64,000 bases of DNA. Origin: Campylobacter hyointestinalis subsp. lawsonii (lineage in GTDB: Bacteria > Campylobacterota > Campylobacteria > Campylobacterales > Campylobacteraceae). Each line of letters begins with the position of its first letter. The first letter of the stretch is position 1. Positions 53,079 through 61,062 of this stretch are shown piece after piece. A program made the position numbers and the translations under genes. The stretch is taken from positions 806,001 through 870,000 of the forward strand of contig NZ_CP053828.1 in assembly GCF_013372165.1 (NCBI RefSeq), in the 5' to 3' direction. Under the pieces are notes generated by a model. The model ran no database searches. It was not told the DNA's origin and saw only the letters and a program-made list of their open reading frames with translations.

Positions 53079-54291
53079 GCTCGCTAAGATAAGCGATAGA
53101 AATTTGAAATTTATTATTTAGAGGTCTGCCCCCCCCTATAACGCTATTTAGCAAATTTATTTGATTGCTAATATCTATTTGGTGATTGCCTACGAAAAAG
53201 CCATTTTCTTGTAGATATTTTGCGTTTTTTAGTTCGCCAAAAATTTCGTAATCAAAATATTTGATAACTTCATTTTGAGTAAAATCACCAGTAGCAATAG
53301 GGCGATACTCTATATTATTAGCTTCTAAAAGCTTGATAATATCAGATCTTTTTAAATTTGAATTAGGTTTGATAATGAGTGAAAATCCAAACCACGAGCT
53401 AGAGCCAATCTCTTGTTGTATGATAAAATCAGGATGATTTGCGAAGTATTTTTGGAAAAGCTTAGCATTTTCTCTTCTGTGTTTTAAGAAATTTGGAAGT
53501 TTTTTAAGTTGTTCTATACCGATTGCTCCACTCATTTCAACTGGGCGGACATTGTATCCAGGCAATACAAATCTAAACGACTCACTAAACCAATCATCGC
53601 TTTTTGGTGCTACTAGATTATCTTTTGGCAAATTCCTAGTCCAACCATGCGCCCTAAGACATAATAAAATATGATAAAGCTCCTCATCATCAGTAACGAC
53701 AAAACCGCCCTCCATAGTAGCCATATGGTGAGAGTAAAATGTAGAAAATGTCCCCATAATACCAAATGTTCCGGCTTGTTTGCCTTTATATTCAGCTCCC
53801 ATTGACTCGCAATTATCTTCTAATAAAATTATATTTTTATTAGAAATCATAGCTTTAATAGCGTCAAAATCATTTGGATTTCCGAGCAAATTTACACACA
53901 TTATCATCTTTGTTTTATCGCTTATAGCGTTTTTTAACGCTTCTAAATCATAATTTAGTGTATGTAAATCTATATCAACAAATTTGAGTTTAAGGCCATA
54001 TTGATGAAGCGGGTAATATGTAGTACTCCAAGATACGGCTGGGACTATTACTTCATCGCCTCTTTTTAGTTTATTATTTTTGGTATAAAATAACGCTGCA
54101 GTTGCGATTAAATTTGCTGTCGAGCCTGAGCTTGTCATAACGGCGTATTTTGATCCGACAAATTTAGCGAAATCTTTTTCAAATTCAGCTACTTTCTTGC
54201 CCATTGTAAAGATATCGCTTTTGATAACTTCATTAATGGCGTTTAACTCTTTTTCATCCCAAGTTGATGATGCTAAAGAATATCCTTGCAT
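53065..54291 (-). CDS. ColD-like PLP-dependent GDP-4-keto-6-deoxysugar 3-dehydratase, with 3' poly-G tract
   Basis: 408 residues, DegT/DnrJ/EryC1 fold. AVMTSSGSTANLIATAAL and LLEDNCESMGAEYKGKQAG bind PLP. The segment that holds the PLP-lysine in aminotransferases reads FYSHHMATMEGG (residues 185-196), with His at 188 and 189 in place of Lys. That is the hallmark of ColD and the RfbH/E1 dehydrases, which remove the C3 hydroxyl instead of transaminating. So a 3,6-dideoxy sugar is likely, on a hexose (as in colitose) or a heptose backbone. Eight G residues (53129-53136) precede a 23-residue tail ending on the epimerase start. AAAGGAG precedes the ATG, and TATAAT lies at 54321-54326. Confidence 0.88.
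   Translation of the reverse strand: MQGYSLASSTWDEKELNAINEVIKSDIFTMGKKVAEFEKDFAKFVGSKYAVMTSSGSTANLIATAALFYTKNNKLKRGDEVIVPAVSWSTTYYPLHQYGLKLKFVDIDLHTLNYDLEALKNAISDKTKMIMCVNLLGNPNDFDAIKAMISNKNIILLEDNCESMGAEYKGKQAGTFGIMGTFSTFYSHHMATMEGGFVVTDDEELYHILLCLRAHGWTRNLPKDNLVAPKSDDWFSESFRFVLPGYNVRPVEMSGAIGIEQLKKLPNFLKHRRENAKLFQKYFANHPDFIIQQEIGSSSWFGFSLIIKPNSNLKRSDIIKLLEANNIEYRPIATGDFTQNEVIKYFDYEIFGELKNAKYLQENGFFVGNHQIDISNQINLLNSVIGGGRPLNNKFQISIAYLSELKAA
53129..53136 (-). repeat. Poly-G (8) tract in the ColD-like gene
   Basis: Coding strand GTT ATA GGG GGG GGC AGA. With 7 G: GCA GAC CTC TAA. With 9 G: CAG ACC TCT AAA TAA. Shortest of the five tracts, so possibly less variable. Confidence 0.8.
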
Positions 54292-54320
54292 AAAAGCTCC
54301 TTTCTAAAAAATGAAAGACA

Positions 54321-54326
54321 ATTATA
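54321..54326 (-). promoter_or_regulatory. Predicted -10 box of the ColD-like gene
   Basis: TATAAT on the minus strand after TTTTTTG, 30 bases before the start codon at 54291. Confidence 0.6.
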
Positions 54327-54429
54327 CAAAAAATTTCTTAAAATAATACACAAACCAACACATCTTAATTTTTAATAAAGCAATGAAATTTTAAGGCAAA
54401 CAGTGTATTATTTTTATGATTTAATTTTT

Positions 54430-55101
54430 CTAAAACCTATAACTCACGCCAAGATATGCCCCCATATCAAGCTGTTTTAGTCTAAATGGCTTATCTTCTA
54501 TCTTATAGGTTTTGCCACCATAATCAAAGCTTATATCCAAATCTTTGCTTTTATACATTGTACGCATAATTTTTGCACCAAATTCTATATCCCATCTATC
54601 ATCTATTTCATACAACGCACCCAGTTTTGCTCCATAGCTAAACCCATCAAGATAGCTAGGAATTGCTTGGGCTATATCTTGTATTAGGCTATTTTTTACA
54701 TCAAATTTACCCAAAGAGTATCCAGCAAATACACCTATATCGGCTCTTAAATTAGGCTGTATTAATGGGGTATAGTCATATCCTAATAAAAATCTATGAG
54801 AAGTAAATTCATATTTTTCCCACTCATTTGCTACGACTACGCCGCCTAGTTCGATATCATAGCTTCTGCTACCGCTTGATTTACCGCCATATTCATATGA
54901 TATAGAGTATCTGTGCGTATTATCTATTTGATAGCCAAATTTAGGTGATAATAAGAGATTATTGTCTGATATTAAATCATAATTATCCTCATCGACCAAG
55001 CTATGATTTAAGCCACCACTAAATCCGATGAAATACCCATCAGCTAGAGCAAATGTAGCACTTAAAGATAGCATAAGAATTGTAGATTTAAATTTAAACA
55101 T
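54430..55101 (-). CDS. Small outer-membrane beta-barrel protein
   Basis: 223 residues with a signal peptide (MFKFKSTILMLSLSATFALA, cut after residue 20). The mature part is a series of amphipathic strands (YFIGFSGGLNHSL; HRYSISYEYGG; RADIGVFAGYSLG; YGAKLGALYEI; WDIEFGAKIMR) ending LGVSYRF, with the C-terminal Phe of outer-membrane barrels. About eight strands are likely. The function is unknown; its position beside the sugar island may be chance. A TATAAT box lies at 55130-55135 (minus strand), and AGGATAAAT precedes the ATG. Confidence 0.82.
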   Translation of the reverse strand: MFKFKSTILMLSLSATFALADGYFIGFSGGLNHSLVDEDNYDLISDNNLLLSPKFGYQIDNTHRYSISYEYGGKSSGSRSYDIELGGVVVANEWEKYEFTSHRFLLGYDYTPLIQPNLRADIGVFAGYSLGKFDVKNSLIQDIAQAIPSYLDGFSYGAKLGALYEIDDRWDIEFGAKIMRTMYKSKDLDISFDYGGKTYKIEDKPFRLKQLDMGAYLGVSYRF

Positions 55102-55664
55102 ATTTATCCTATTTATTTTTGATTAAGGGATTATAATGGCACTTTTATAAAATAAGGCTGAATTTCGTCAGCAATCTAGTCAATTTGGATATATTTTGTA
55201 TTAAATTTATTTATATCTATTTTATTTTTTGTATCCGCATTATATTCACCATCGTTATTTTTCGCCTATTAAAGAAGGATTTTATGGAATAAGAAATTTA
55301 GACAATACTTTATAGGACAAACTCAAATAAAAGGAAGCTTTATCTTAAAAATGGCTTTAATTAATAGAAAATTTCACTTTAATACATCAAGTAAATTTTC
55401 TGATTATTGATATTTTTATTAATTGCAAACTATCTTGTTTGAGATTTAATTAACACTTTCTAGCTCAGAGAGAAAAAGGTCCAAATTCTGAGATACTCGA
55501 GTTTTAAATTTATGTATGAAAATAATTCATAAAGATATTGACTATATCGTATAAAACATCCATTTTTTACATTTTTCAAAGCTAACTCTATGTAAAAATT
55601 AAAACTTATTGAATACAAAGCTTATTTTCTATAGAATTAGCGATTTTAAAAATTATTGGAAATT
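55102..55664. other. Long gene-free region between the barrel gene and azlC
   Basis: About 560 bases of AT-rich DNA. A ribosome-site-like AAGAAGGATTTT precedes ATGGAATAA at about 55283, an immediate stop. A 36-codon stretch (GQTQIKGSFILKMALINRKF...) appears without a start. I see no tRNA, no hairpin of note and no recognisable remnant. The azlC promoter must be in its right part. Confidence 0.5.
55130..55135 (-). promoter_or_regulatory. Predicted -10 box of the beta-barrel gene
   Basis: TATAAT on the minus strand in CCATTATAATCCC, 28 bases before the start. Confidence 0.5.
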
Positions 55665-56333
55665 ATGTTGTCTAAATTTGAAATATTTAAATCAACTATC
55701 CCAGTTATGATGGGATACGTTCCTCTTGGTATAGCTTTCGGGCTTTATGGTATAAGCTCTGGACTTCCACTTTGGGTCATGAGTCTCACACCCATATTTG
55801 TTTACGCAGGAAGTGTAGAGTTTGTGCTAGTCGCGTTTGTAGTCACAAGCGCATCTCTTGTTGATGTTTTTATAGTGTCGTTTTTACTGAATTTTAGGCA
55901 TTTTTTCTATACTATGGCGTTACTTGGAGAGATAAATCAGCTAAAAAATCGTATTTATTTTATCTATGCTTTGACAGATGAAACTTTTGCTTTGCTTAAA
56001 GCTCGTAAATCAAACATAGATGAAAATAAAAATTTGCTTTTTAACCTAACTGCATTTTTAAATCAAATTTACTGGTTTTTTGGCGTAAATTTTGGTGCAT
56101 TGCTTGGCTCAAATTTAAATATATCATATAAAGGTATAGATTTTAGTTTGGTTGCGCTTTTTGCAGTTTTGATATATCAAATTTTTAAAAATAATCCAAA
56201 CACTAAAGTCTTGTTTTTAGGTTTTGGTTGCTCTATCGTCGGACTTTTTATATTTCCTGAGCGTTATTTTTTATTTGGTTCTCTTATAGCTGGAGCTGCT
56301 ATTTTATTGATATTTAAGAAAAAATTTAATTAA
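55665..56333 (+). CDS. azlC: AzlC-family branched-chain amino acid exporter, large subunit
   Basis: About 222 residues with several membrane segments. FKSTIPVMMGYVPLGIAFGLY and SVEFVLVAFVVTSASLVDVF-type segments and NFRHFFYTMAL (the family LNxRHxxY motif) identify AzlC. With AzlD it exports branched-chain amino acids or analogues. I choose the ATG at 55665; a TTG three codons earlier is possible. It is 12 bases before azlD. Confidence 0.88.
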   Translation: MLSKFEIFKSTIPVMMGYVPLGIAFGLYGISSGLPLWVMSLTPIFVYAGSVEFVLVAFVVTSASLVDVFIVSFLLNFRHFFYTMALLGEINQLKNRIYFIYALTDETFALLKARKSNIDENKNLLFNLTAFLNQIYWFFGVNFGALLGSNLNISYKGIDFSLVALFAVLIYQIFKNNPNTKVLFLGFGCSIVGLFIFPERYFLFGSLIAGAAILLIFKKKFN

Positions 56334-56345
56334 AAGAAATTTGTG

Positions 56346-56660
56346 ATGGAATACTTGCCATATATTTTGATAGCTGGATTTGCTACTATTTTAACTAGGT
56401 TTTTGCCATACTTGATGTTTAAAAAACGTACCCAAAACCAAACTTTGCTATATTTGCAAAAAACTATAAGCTTGATAATAATGGTAGTTTTGCTGATCTA
56501 TGCTTTAAGAAATATGGATTTTTCTACTTATAGTCTAGGGACTGCTGCGATATTTTGTTTGATTTTAGTTTTTGTTTTACAAATTTGGAAGAAAAACTCG
56601 CTTCTTAGTATAGTGCTTCCGACTATTATTTATATGTTGCTAGTTAGGATACTAGGTTAA
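56346..56660 (+). CDS. azlD: AzlD-family branched-chain amino acid exporter, small subunit
   Basis: About 104 residues with four hydrophobic segments: YLPYILIAGFATILTRFLPY with the typical TxxTRxxP-like pattern, then ISLIIMVVLLIYAL and a C-terminal pair. ATG at 56346 preceded by GTG at 56343; AAAAGAAATTTG upstream. Partner of azlC. Confidence 0.85.
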   Translation: MEYLPYILIAGFATILTRFLPYLMFKKRTQNQTLLYLQKTISLIIMVVLLIYALRNMDFSTYSLGTAAIFCLILVFVLQIWKKNSLLSIVLPTIIYMLLVRILG

Positions 56661-56958
56661 TTTATATCTGTTTTATATCAAATATGATATTTTGTTATAT
56701 TTTTACTGATTATTTTATTTAAATTTATTTTTAAAATATTGATTTATAGATTTTAATTATGCCGATTATAAAGCCAATTAAATATTCGACTTTATCATTT
56801 AGATATTACTAAACTTGATTTGATATTACAATTTTTAATAAATTTTTATATTAAATAATTAAAAAATATTTGTTAATTACTTTAAGATAAATAAGTGTAG
56901 AATAATGAAGTTAAAAATTTGTTATATATAAATTTAATTTCAATTCCAAGGAGGATTT
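56661..56958. promoter_or_regulatory. Leader and promoter region of the hydrogenase operon
   Basis: 298 bases, very AT-rich, no gene. TAGAAT at 56898-56903 or TATATA near 56922 may be the -10 box. The hydA start has the strongest ribosome site in the window, AAGGAGGA at 56948-56955. A regulator site such as NikR or Fur may be here but none is recognisable. Confidence 0.45.
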
Positions 56959-58110
56959 ATGGTTGAGCATAAACTCTTAAATACTATACAAGATAGGCTA
57001 GATGCTTTATCAAAGATGCCTAAATTTAAAAAAAATAGTTCTATAATGTCTGTTTTAAACGAACACGGCTTTACTCGTAGAGATTTTATGAAATGGGCTG
57101 GAGCGATGACTGCTCTTATGGCTTTGCCGGCTAGTTTTGCACCTATGGTAGCTCAAGCAGCTGAGCTTAGCGATAGATTGCCTGTGATTTGGCTACATAT
57201 GGCTGAATGTACAGGTTGTAGTGAAAGTCTTTTAAGAAGTGATGCACCTACAATTGATAGCTTAATATTTGATTATATCAGTTTAGAGTACCATGAAACA
57301 GTTATGGCAGCTTCTGGTTGGCAAGCTGAAGAGAATTTAGAACAAGCTATAGAGAAGTATAAAGGCAAATATGTCTTAATGGTAGAAGGCGGAATTCCAG
57401 ATGGCGATAGCGCCTTTTATCTAACAGTAGGCCCAAAAGGCACAACAGGTAGAGAACATGCTATCCACGCTAGTGATAATGCTCTTGCTATCTTTGCTAT
57501 CGGGACTTGCTCTAGTTTTGGTGGTATTCAAGCTGCAGCTCCAAATCCTACAAACGCAAAACCACTTCACAAAATCACCAATAAACAAGTAATCAATGTC
57601 CCAGGCTGTCCGCCAAGTGAGAAAAATATAGTTGGTAATGTCTTAAATTTCTTACTATTTGGCACACTTCCAGCACTTGATGTCTATAATAGACCAAAAT
57701 GGGCTTATGGACTTAGAATTCACGATCTTTGCGAGAGAAGAGGGCATTTTGATGCGGGTGAATTTGTCCAAGAATTTGGCGATGAAGGCGCTAAAAAAGG
57801 CTATTGCTTATACAAAGTCGGCTGTAAAGGGCCATATACCTTTAATAACTGCTCTAGAGAGAGATTTAATCAACACACTAGTTGGCCTATTCAAGCAGGT
57901 CATGGCTGTATCGGCTGCTCTGAGCCTGATTTTTGGGATCAGATGGGGCCATTTGAGATGCCACTAGGCGATAGATTATATAATACCGTGTTTGATGGGC
58001 TTGGAGCGGACGCTATAAGCGATAAGATCGGTATAGGTGTATTAGCCATCACAGGTGTAGCTGTAGCGGCTCACGCACTTATTGCTACTGCAACAAAAGA
58101 GAAGGAGTAA
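56959..58110 (+). CDS. hydA: [NiFe]-hydrogenase small subunit
   Basis: Electron-transfer subunit of membrane-bound uptake hydrogenase, 383 residues. Twin-arginine signal RRDFMKWAG at about residues 39-47, cleaved after VAQAA near 68. Iron-sulfur ligands: CTGCSESLL, CSSFGG-type GTCSSFGGI, NVPGCPPSEKN, then HDLCERRGHFD and CKGPYTFNNC...HGCIGCSEPDFWD. A C-terminal membrane anchor follows (GIGVLAITGVAVAAHALIA). First gene of hydABCDE. Confidence 0.97.
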   Translation: MVEHKLLNTIQDRLDALSKMPKFKKNSSIMSVLNEHGFTRRDFMKWAGAMTALMALPASFAPMVAQAAELSDRLPVIWLHMAECTGCSESLLRSDAPTIDSLIFDYISLEYHETVMAASGWQAEENLEQAIEKYKGKYVLMVEGGIPDGDSAFYLTVGPKGTTGREHAIHASDNALAIFAIGTCSSFGGIQAAAPNPTNAKPLHKITNKQVINVPGCPPSEKNIVGNVLNFLLFGTLPALDVYNRPKWAYGLRIHDLCERRGHFDAGEFVQEFGDEGAKKGYCLYKVGCKGPYTFNNCSRERFNQHTSWPIQAGHGCIGCSEPDFWDQMGPFEMPLGDRLYNTVFDGLGADAISDKIGIGVLAITGVAVAAHALIATATKEKE

Positions 58111-58113
58111 AAT

Positions 58114-59835
58114 ATGAGCGAACAAAGAATAGTAGTTGATCCGATAACTAGAATTGAAGGTCACCTTCGTGTAGAGGTGGTTGTTGATGAGAATAATGTA
58201 GTTAAAGAAGCTTATAGTGGCTCAACTCTTTGGCGTGGCATTGAGGTGATCGTAAAAGGTAGAGATCCAAGAGATGCTGGTTTTATGACGCAAAGAATTT
58301 GCGGAGTATGTACATTTTCGCACTATAGAGCAGGGGTTGAAGCTGTAGAAAATGCTCTTGGTATCGTCCCACCACTTAATGCCAAACTCACTAGAACGCT
58401 TATGAATGCGGCTCTATTTTTACATGACCATCCTGTGCATTTCTATCAACTTCATGCGCTTGATTTTGTAGATGTGGTGAGTGCTCTTAGCGCTGATCCA
58501 AAAAAGGCTAGTGAAGAGGCATTTAAATACTGCGATACTCCATATGCTTGTGGTGCAGACCAGCTAAAATTAGTCCAAGATAAGGTTAAAAAATTTGTAG
58601 AAAAAGGCAACCTTGGGCCATTTGCTAATGCTTATTGGGGGCACTCTACTTATAAATTTAGCCCAGAGCAAAATCTAATAGCCCTTAGCCACTATTTAGA
58701 GTGTTTAAGACTTCAAAGAACAATAGCTCAAGCTATGGCGGTATTTGGTGCTAAGCAACCACACCCTCAAAGCCTAACTGTCGGTGGCGTAACTTGTATA
58801 ATGGATCTACAAGATCCAGCAAGACTAGGTGAATATATGGTGAAATTCCAAGAGATGGCTGATTTTATCAATCGTGCTTATTGGCCTGATTTGGTGATGG
58901 CGGCTAAGGCTTATGCGAATGAGCCAAGTGTGGTAAATGATGTAGGAGCTCCAAATTTACTAACATATCGAGATTTCCAAATTGGTGCTAATGAGTATCT
59001 ATTTGATGGTGGTTATATCTTAAATGGCGATATATCTAAGGTATTTGAAGTAGATGAGAGCAAAATCACCGAAGAAGCGACTCACTCATGGTATAAAAAC
59101 GACGCTCCACTTCACCCTTATGATGGTGATACTACGCCAAATTACACAGGATTTAAAGATGCTAAAACTCTAAATGCTAAGGGTAAAATGGAAGATTCTA
59201 AAGTCTTTGATTTAGATGGTAAATATAGCTGGATCAAAGCCCCAAGATATGATAGTTTGCCTATGCAAGTTGGCCCATTAGCAAATATAGTTGTAAATTA
59301 CGCTAAAGGCAATAAAAATGTAGTGCCAGTAGTGGATAAATTCCTAGCTGAAACAGGACTTCCTGTGAGTGCTGTGCTATCAACTTTGGGTAGGACTGCT
59401 TGTAGGATGATTGAAGCAAAAATTATCGCTGATAATACTTTAAGGGCTTTTAATAATCTAATTGAGAATTTAAAAATCGATGATAGCACTTGTGCTAAAT
59501 ATCAAATAGATAGCAAAAAAGAGTATAAAGGTAGATTTATCGGTAATGTGCCTCGTGGTATGCTAAGCCACTGGTGTAGGATTAAAAATGGAGTGATTGA
59601 GAATTGGCAAGCTGTCGTTCCATCTACTTGGAATGCTAGCCCAAAAGATGCTAAAGGTCAAATGGGTAGCTATGAGGCTTGTTTGATTGGACTCAAAATC
59701 GCTGATTTAAAACAGCCTTTAGAGATAATACGCAAAATTCACTCTTATGATCCTTGTATAGCGTGTTCTGTCCATGTGATGGATACAAAAGGCAATGAAT
59801 TAAGTAGCTATAAAGTTAATCCGAATTTAATCTAA
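58114..59835 (+). CDS. hydB: [NiFe]-hydrogenase large subunit
   Basis: Catalytic subunit, 573 residues. Nickel ligands are at both ends: RICGVCTFSHYRAG near residue 60 and DPCIACSVHVMD near the C-terminus. The 19 residues after that His (VMDTKGNELSSYKVNPNLI) form the extension removed by the HydD protease after nickel insertion. It oxidises hydrogen at the periplasmic face and is carried out by the small subunit's Tat signal. Starts four bases after hydA with GAAGGAGTAAAAT. Confidence 0.98.
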   Translation: MSEQRIVVDPITRIEGHLRVEVVVDENNVVKEAYSGSTLWRGIEVIVKGRDPRDAGFMTQRICGVCTFSHYRAGVEAVENALGIVPPLNAKLTRTLMNAALFLHDHPVHFYQLHALDFVDVVSALSADPKKASEEAFKYCDTPYACGADQLKLVQDKVKKFVEKGNLGPFANAYWGHSTYKFSPEQNLIALSHYLECLRLQRTIAQAMAVFGAKQPHPQSLTVGGVTCIMDLQDPARLGEYMVKFQEMADFINRAYWPDLVMAAKAYANEPSVVNDVGAPNLLTYRDFQIGANEYLFDGGYILNGDISKVFEVDESKITEEATHSWYKNDAPLHPYDGDTTPNYTGFKDAKTLNAKGKMEDSKVFDLDGKYSWIKAPRYDSLPMQVGPLANIVVNYAKGNKNVVPVVDKFLAETGLPVSAVLSTLGRTACRMIEAKIIADNTLRAFNNLIENLKIDDSTCAKYQIDSKKEYKGRFIGNVPRGMLSHWCRIKNGVIENWQAVVPSTWNASPKDAKGQMGSYEACLIGLKIADLKQPLEIIRKIHSYDPCIACSVHVMDTKGNELSSYKVNPNLI

Positions 59836-59844
59836 GGAGCAGAT

Positions 59845-60522
59845 ATGAAAAATAGTAAAAAACATATCGCTGATTATGAATTTAGCATAGGATTACGCCT
59901 TACGCACTGGATTAGGGCTATATCTATTGTGGTTTTGAGCGTGAGCGGATTTTATCTTGCTTATGTCTTTGTAAGTCCTACTATAACAGGTGAGCCTATA
60001 AATTTTATGAACGCTAAATGGCGTGCTGTTCATCAAATAGCTGGATTTATACTAATAGGTTGTTTTATCTTTAAAATTTATCTATTTTTCTTTGATAAGC
60101 AAAGCCATATAGAAAGAGTGAGTGTAAGGGATTTTCTAAGCCCAAAAATTTGTATAGAGCAGATCAAATACTATCTATTTTTAGGCAAGCACCCGCATAT
60201 GCAAGGAACCTATAATCCACTACAATTTGCCTCTTATCTATTCTTTTATATTGTGCTTTTTGTGATCTGCTTAACTGGATTGATTTTATATGTCAATGTA
60301 TATCATGATGGGCTTGGTGGGTTGCTTTATACACCTATGAGAGTTATTGAGGCTTGGATGGGAGGACTTGCTAATGTGCGTCAAATTCACCATATTTCTA
60401 TGTGGATTATCTTTATTTTTATGGTAGTTCATATCTATATGGCTGTATTTAACGCTATAAAAGGCAAAGATGGTGCTATTGATGCGATAATCAGCGGCTA
60501 CAAATTCCCAAAAGAGAAGTAG
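59845..60522 (+). CDS. hydC: Hydrogenase cytochrome b subunit
   Basis: 225 residues with four membrane helices. It carries electrons from HydA to the quinone pool with two b hemes. Likely heme ligands: His in RLTHWIRAIS, in WRAVHQIAGFI, and in RQIHHISMWIIF and MVVHIYMAVF. Starts ten bases after hydB (AAGGAGCAG). It abuts hydD. Confidence 0.94.
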   Translation: MKNSKKHIADYEFSIGLRLTHWIRAISIVVLSVSGFYLAYVFVSPTITGEPINFMNAKWRAVHQIAGFILIGCFIFKIYLFFFDKQSHIERVSVRDFLSPKICIEQIKYYLFLGKHPHMQGTYNPLQFASYLFFYIVLFVICLTGLILYVNVYHDGLGGLLYTPMRVIEAWMGGLANVRQIHHISMWIIFIFMVVHIYMAVFNAIKGKDGAIDAIISGYKFPKEK

Positions 60523-61062
60523 ATGCGTGTCTTAATCCTAGGTATAGGAAATGTAATGTTCGCCGATGAGGGAGTCGGCGTTCATTTTGTTAAAATGATA
60601 GAGAATAACTTTAAATTCACTTCAGATGAGCATAGCTTAAAATTCATTGATGGTGGCACCTTAGCTAACTATCTAACGCCGATAATGGCTGATAGTGATT
60701 ATCTCATTGTTGTTGATTGTATTGATGCCGATGGCGGGCAGATTGGTGATGTGTATTTTTTTGATTTTGAAGATATGCCAAAGAGTATAAAGTGGTCTGG
60801 GTCAGCTCATGAGATTGAGATGCTACAAACTATAGAGATGATGGATTTGGTAGGTGATAGACCAAAGACTAAGATAATTGGCGTGGTACCAAAGAGAGTC
60901 GAGCCTATGAGTTTTGAGCTTAGCAGTGAGATTTTAAATTCAGCCGACCTAATGAGTAAAATAATCTTAAAAGAGCTAAAATCAATCGGTTTTGAGTATA
61001 GCAAGATAGATGACAAAAATTTACAAGATATCGCAAATGAGTGGAAGAAAGGGCAATTTTGA
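60523..61062 (+). CDS. hydD: Hydrogenase maturation protease
   Basis: 179 residues. LILGIGNVMFADEGVGVHFV has the metal-binding Glu, VDCIDADGGQIGDV the Asp and SAHEIEMLQTIEMM the His of the HyaD/HydD family. It cleaves the C-terminal tail of HydB after nickel loading. The start directly follows the hydC stop. Confidence 0.94.
   Translation: MRVLILGIGNVMFADEGVGVHFVKMIENNFKFTSDEHSLKFIDGGTLANYLTPIMADSDYLIVVDCIDADGGQIGDVYFFDFEDMPKSIKWSGSAHEIEMLQTIEMMDLVGDRPKTKIIGVVPKRVEPMSFELSSEILNSADLMSKIILKELKSIGFEYSKIDDKNLQDIANEWKKGQF

Noticed and set aside
53065-54291. Perosamine-type aminotransferase annotation
   Set aside because: The PLP-lysine position is His (SHHMATMEGG).
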